Shown: in pieces, positions 60,608 through 64,000 of the stretch
How the letters are laid out: each line of letters opens with the position of its first letter
Numbering within the stretch: position 1 is the stretch's first letter
From: Rapana venosa
Lineage: Eukaryota > Mollusca > Gastropoda > Neogastropoda > Muricidae
NCBI GenBank assembly: GCA_028751875.1
Contig: CM054155.1
Coordinates: 54,084,171-54,148,170 of the forward strand
Direction: 5' to 3'
Length of the DNA stretch: 64,000 nt
Program-made: the position numbers and the translations under genes
Notes under the pieces: model-generated
Databases searched by the model: none
What the model was told of the DNA's origin: nothing
What the model saw: only the letters and a program-made list of their open reading frames with translations

Positions 60608-61670
60608 GTACGTTGGTTATTAATTGTACTGCATTGTGCTGTAATGTATTGTACTCTTTTGTGTTGTGTTATAGCATGCTAAGTCGTCTTTTATATCTAT
60701 GGTGTTGTATTGACTGACGCTATTGCTAAGGGCATAAGACCTTTTGGCTTCTGTCCTATGAGTTCATGACGTCATGAAATCAAATCTGGGAAGGGTGTGT
60801 CATGGTGAATGAGAGGTTTATGATCTGCTGGGTCAGCTGTAAGTGCAGACCTGCCAGTGCCTTCACTCCCTTCCTGTTTATACGCATACAGAAAATGAAA
60901 GATGCACACCAAAGGTCTGGTCACTCACATCAGGGTTCTGTAGGCTACGGAAAGAGGAAGATGGCCACATGGAGCCTGTAGCTGGACAAGAACGGCACTC
61001 ACCAGGGTAGGGCAACGTGCCCCTCTTTCCCGTCCCTCCTCCCTCTCCGCCATGCTTAGCCTTGCTAGGTCATATCCACAGGGTCAAAAGGTCATAAGGT
61101 CAAGGACAGTTTCTTCCCCAGGAGTTAACATCAGTCTTTGTCTGTTTTATATAACTGTTGGTTTGTTTGTTTATTTTTGTGTTTGCTTATTTGTTGGCCT
61201 GCTGATTTGTTTCTCTGTTTGTTTGTTTGTTTCTTCATCACTTTTTGCAGCTCATTGCTTATTTATATGTCTGTCTTGTGGCTGGCTCTTTTGTCATAAT
61301 TTACCTTGTTATGTTATAACTGTTTGGATAGGTTGGAAAGCAAAAGATTCTGGCATTTTTGGAACATTTCCTTATTTATGCACTAGACATGTTTTCAGGG
61401 AAAAAATCGTCAAATATTTCATTAGCTGTACATGCTAATGCTGTTGTTATTCTATTAGTTATTTTTCCTGTTTTCTTCTTTTGGTCTCTGTGGGGATCAT
61501 TAGCCGCCATGTTAATGTTGATGTTGTACTAGATCACAGTATAAGCTACTTGCCTGTTCTATTATGATAATGTTTATCATGTTACACTTGTTCCATGCTT
61601 ATTGAATGAATACACAAAGACACCAGCATCGATCCCAAAGACGTTGACATTCACCCTCCACAGGTACACA
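60608..61670. other. Unique-looking sequence, no gene seen
   Basis: Mixed composition with T/G-rich stretches (61,150-61,250). A 100-bp patch at 60,930-61,045 (AGATGGCCACATGGAGCCTG, GGGTAGGGCAACGTGCCCCT) is GC-rich and could be an exon or repeat, but has no recognisable motif. Confidence 0.4.
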
Positions 61671-61674
61671 TCTA

Positions 61675-61840
61675 TAGGAAACTGTAGCTGAAGTGACTAT
61701 GACACCAGAAAAACCAGGGCCACCAGCCATCCAGAGACACTTGTCTTTTATTGTCTAAGGATCAATGATGAAGAGGATGATGACATGATGATGCTATGAA
61801 AGTACCGTAGTTTAGAGATGACTTAAAAGAACCGTGTGCT
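61675..61840 (-). repeat. Diverged relative of part of SINE-C
   Basis: Shared with 53,905-54,015: GAGACAC or GAGACCACC, TTTTATTG, GGATCAATGA or TGATCAATGA, a GATGATG/GAGGGTGG block, ATGCT.TGAAAGT and TTTAGAGATGACTT against TTTGAGACTACTT. Similarity is by eye and patchy, without the tRNA head. Confidence 0.55.
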
Positions 61841-61939
61841 AGAGTTGCAGTGTGCAAGATAATCACTATAATTGTGTAGCATTTAGTGATCCCTTTCAGT
61901 TACAGTGATGAATGTGGATTACATGTTGTTTGTGCATAA

Positions 61940-64000
61940 GTAACCTCATTCCTTTGAATTGCTGGTGACTTTAATGGGCATTTTCCTACATTAGGAAGCA
62001 AAAGGCATTGGTGAGAGTATCCCTCTTAGAGGGGTGTTTATGAGACAGGACCTGTATGTTTTAAAAAGCAAGGCTCCTACTTACATCTATTCATGGAACC
62101 GTACGCTGTCATGTCTGGGTTGTCTGCGATTTTTCGTTAATCCTGGATTTCTGGTGGGAAGTACATGACAATCTGCACGGCAGTAACCATATTCCGGCCA
62201 GTTTGGTGCAGAATGCGGTGGTGGAATAATCCCAAATGCAACGGTTTCATGTCAAGAGGGCAAATCAGGATATTTTCAAATCAGACACTATCAGCAGAAA
62301 TGATGAAGGGGCTATCCTGGCTGCAGAAGGTCCAGCTGAGGCACTGACTACATCTATAATACTATCCATTAACAATTGGTTCCTAGGACAAGCGGTCGGC
62401 CAGGGATGACAAGGTGCCTTGGTTCAATGAGGAATGTCAAGCTGTCTGAAAGCATGGGGATAAAGCTCAGCACCTGCATAGACAACAACCATCTTCAGCA
62501 GAGGTGTTGGCTGACCAAAGAATGCAGACCAAGTCACGTTATGTTTTTAAGACCAGGAAACGTGAGGCGTGGAAGCCCTTTTGCCCCACACTCAGCAGAA
62601 CATGCGTAAGATTTGGAAAGTGAGTGCAAAGGTTAAGGGGGAAAATGCCTCTGCACCTGTTAACCATTTGCAATTGGGGGTTACTCTTGTTATGGATAAG
62701 CAGCCCATGACTAATTTGCTAGTGGCCACTATGAAGAAGAAGTCCTCTTCAACTTCCAGAATGCAAGCGTTTCTTAGAAAAAACTGCTAAAAGAAAGCTC
62801 CCTTAATTTTTGTCTTCCAAAATGATGAAAGTTATAGTCTTCCCTTTTCCTTGCTTGGACTAAAAGGTGCCAAGCGGACATGTGGCAAGACCTCGGCATG
62901 CCCTGACAAGATTCATTACAGTCACTTGAAACACCTTGCAGACAGATGCCTGGAAACCCTCCTGAAAGCATATAACCATATTTCAATAACATGACAGGGT
63001 CTTTTCCTCTGTCGTTGCAGATGGCTTGCACCATCTCCATCCCTTAACCTAACACAGACTTAAAAGAACCCATAACTGTACACCATAGTACAATCAACTG
63101 CGTCTACAAATTGATGGAGAAAAATGTTAACTTGTGTCTGATGTGGCAGCTAGAAATAAAAGGCCTCCTGGCTAGGGAACAATGCAGCTTTCGTAAAAAT
63201 CACTATACTGTTGACAATCTGGTCTACATGGAGATGACCGTCCACAGCATGTTCATCACCAAGCAACATGCCATTACTGCCTTTTTACAATACAGCTTTG
63301 AAGTAGGGCATTATGTCGGACCTGCATGATCTTGGGTTTTGTGGTTGTTTGCTTTTTATATATAACTTACTGGCAAAGTAGGCAGTTTCAGGCGTGGGTT
63401 GGATCCACGCTCTCTGACATCTTTGAGCAGGAAATGGGGGTTCCACAGGGGAGCATCCTGTCTCCTGCTCTGTTTAGGGTAAAGATTAACGACGTCAAAT
63501 CAGTTCACCAGAATCAGGCATGCTCAATTTTGTGGATGACTTTGCTATCTATGCTATGGAGAGTGCTTTGTGGGAGTTTAGAAACAGTTCCACCTTTGTG
63601 TGAACAAGATACAGGAATGGGTGGAGGACAACAGATTCAAATTTTCTGTCACAAAAACAAAGTGTGTTCACCTCAGTAACAATTTTAGAGAACACTTCCC
63701 CGACCCCAGCATTTGCCTGGGTAAATCCATCATCTCCATGGTGACTGAAGCCAAAATCTTTGGGACTGTTTTCAACCAGGGGCTGAATTTCAAAAGTCAC
63801 ATTCAACACCTGAGAATGTTCTGTCAGAAGGCCCTGGACATTTTGCGGGTGATTGACCATACAGACTGGGAAGCGTACCAAAAGACAATGCTTCATCTCT
63901 ACAGGGCACTTGTACACTCTGTGAAGGACTATAGCTGCCAGGATTATGGATTGGCGAGGCCATCATACCTGAAATATTTGAACCCATCCACCATTAGGGG
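61940..64000 (+). mobile_element. LINE-I: I/Jockey-like non-LTR retrotransposon, decayed, runs past the window end
   Basis: Endonuclease traces come first: AGDFNGHFPTLGS near 61,960-61,995 and VHDNLHGSNHIPASL near 62,163-62,205. Next is the linker WFNEECQA near 62,420-62,445. RT traces follow: FPFSLLGLK-like text near 62,840-62,870, LMEKMVNLCLMWQ-like text near 63,108-63,150, QCSFRKNHYTVDNLVYME near 63,181-63,235, MGVPQGSILSPALF near 63,435-63,477, FVDDFAIYAM near 63,525-63,555 (catalytic pair as VDD), and RVIDHTDWEAYQKTMLHLYR near 63,848-63,905. Frames change many times and stops are common. The family resembles jockey-named RTs with an RNase H end, which would lie beyond 64,000. Confidence 0.85.
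63108..64000 (+). pseudogene. LINE-I reverse transcriptase
   Basis: Blocks from the fingers to past the thumb are legible in three changing frames. The QG block (VPQGSILSPALF) and the catalytic FVDDF are well preserved, but an indel between them near 63,515-63,525 separates their frames, and the first catalytic Asp region near 63,270-63,310 is mostly lost. It continues to the window end, with QDYGLARPSYLKYLNPSTIR at 63,940-64,000. Not functional. Confidence 0.85.

Overview
The window looks like repeat-rich animal DNA, most likely from a lophotrochozoan such as a marine mollusc. That guess rests on the mix of L2/CR1-, I- and RTE-like LINEs, tRNA-derived SINEs with a GCGCTATATAAA tail, and many (CA)n, (GA)n and (ATT)n tracts. 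There is no prokaryotic gene organisation, no CRISPR array and no rRNA or true tRNA gene. I found one candidate host-gene piece: a cysteine-rich EB/EGF-like exon at 60,473-60,607. Almost everything else I can name is transposable-element sequence.

Sequence quality is not uniform, and this governs how the window should be read. Positions 1 to about 10,600, about 31,670 to 33,795 and about 48,960 to 64,000 are clean. Positions about 10,600-31,670 and 33,796-48,960 are corrupted: bases are replaced by their neighbours, giving endless short runs of A, C, G or T while length is roughly kept. A 36-bp minisatellite decays from perfect to corrupted across 10,600. The clean block 31,680-33,770 also has a corrupted twin at about 24,300-26,490. 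ORFs in the corrupted blocks should not be read as proteins.

Layout. 1-3,016: an L2/CR1-like LINE (+), inactivated. 3,064-6,760: a second LINE (-), tail to tail with the first across a (TG)n tract. 7,650-9,962: a LINE ORF1 (-) with an RNase H1-type hybrid-binding domain, a PHD-like finger, a coiled coil and an SGNH esterase domain; it may belong to the same element as 3,064-6,760. 10,180-11,055: SINE tail and 36-bp minisatellite. 11-31 kb: corrupted sequence in which two SINE-A copies before 22 kb, one near 31 kb and an RTE-like LINE (26.3-28.5 kb) are still legible. 31.7-33.8 kb: clean island with a SINE, minisatellites and the 5' end of that RTE copy. 33.8-48.7 kb: corrupted, with an RTE-like LINE at 46.0-48.7 kb. 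48.7-50.5 kb: CR1-like LINE split by a SINE. 51.0-52.3 kb: I-like LINE with RNase H (+). 52.3-58.95 kb: a CR1-like LINE (-) that took in four later insertions, each with a recognisable target-site duplication. 59.2-59.8 kb: (CA)n and a 51-bp minisatellite. 60.5 kb: the candidate exon. 61.9-64.0 kb: an I/Jockey-like LINE cut by the window end.

None of the LINE reading frames is intact. The youngest-looking insertion is the RTE at 56,579-58,749, with an 11-bp target-site duplication, a (GATA)n tail and only a few disabling changes.
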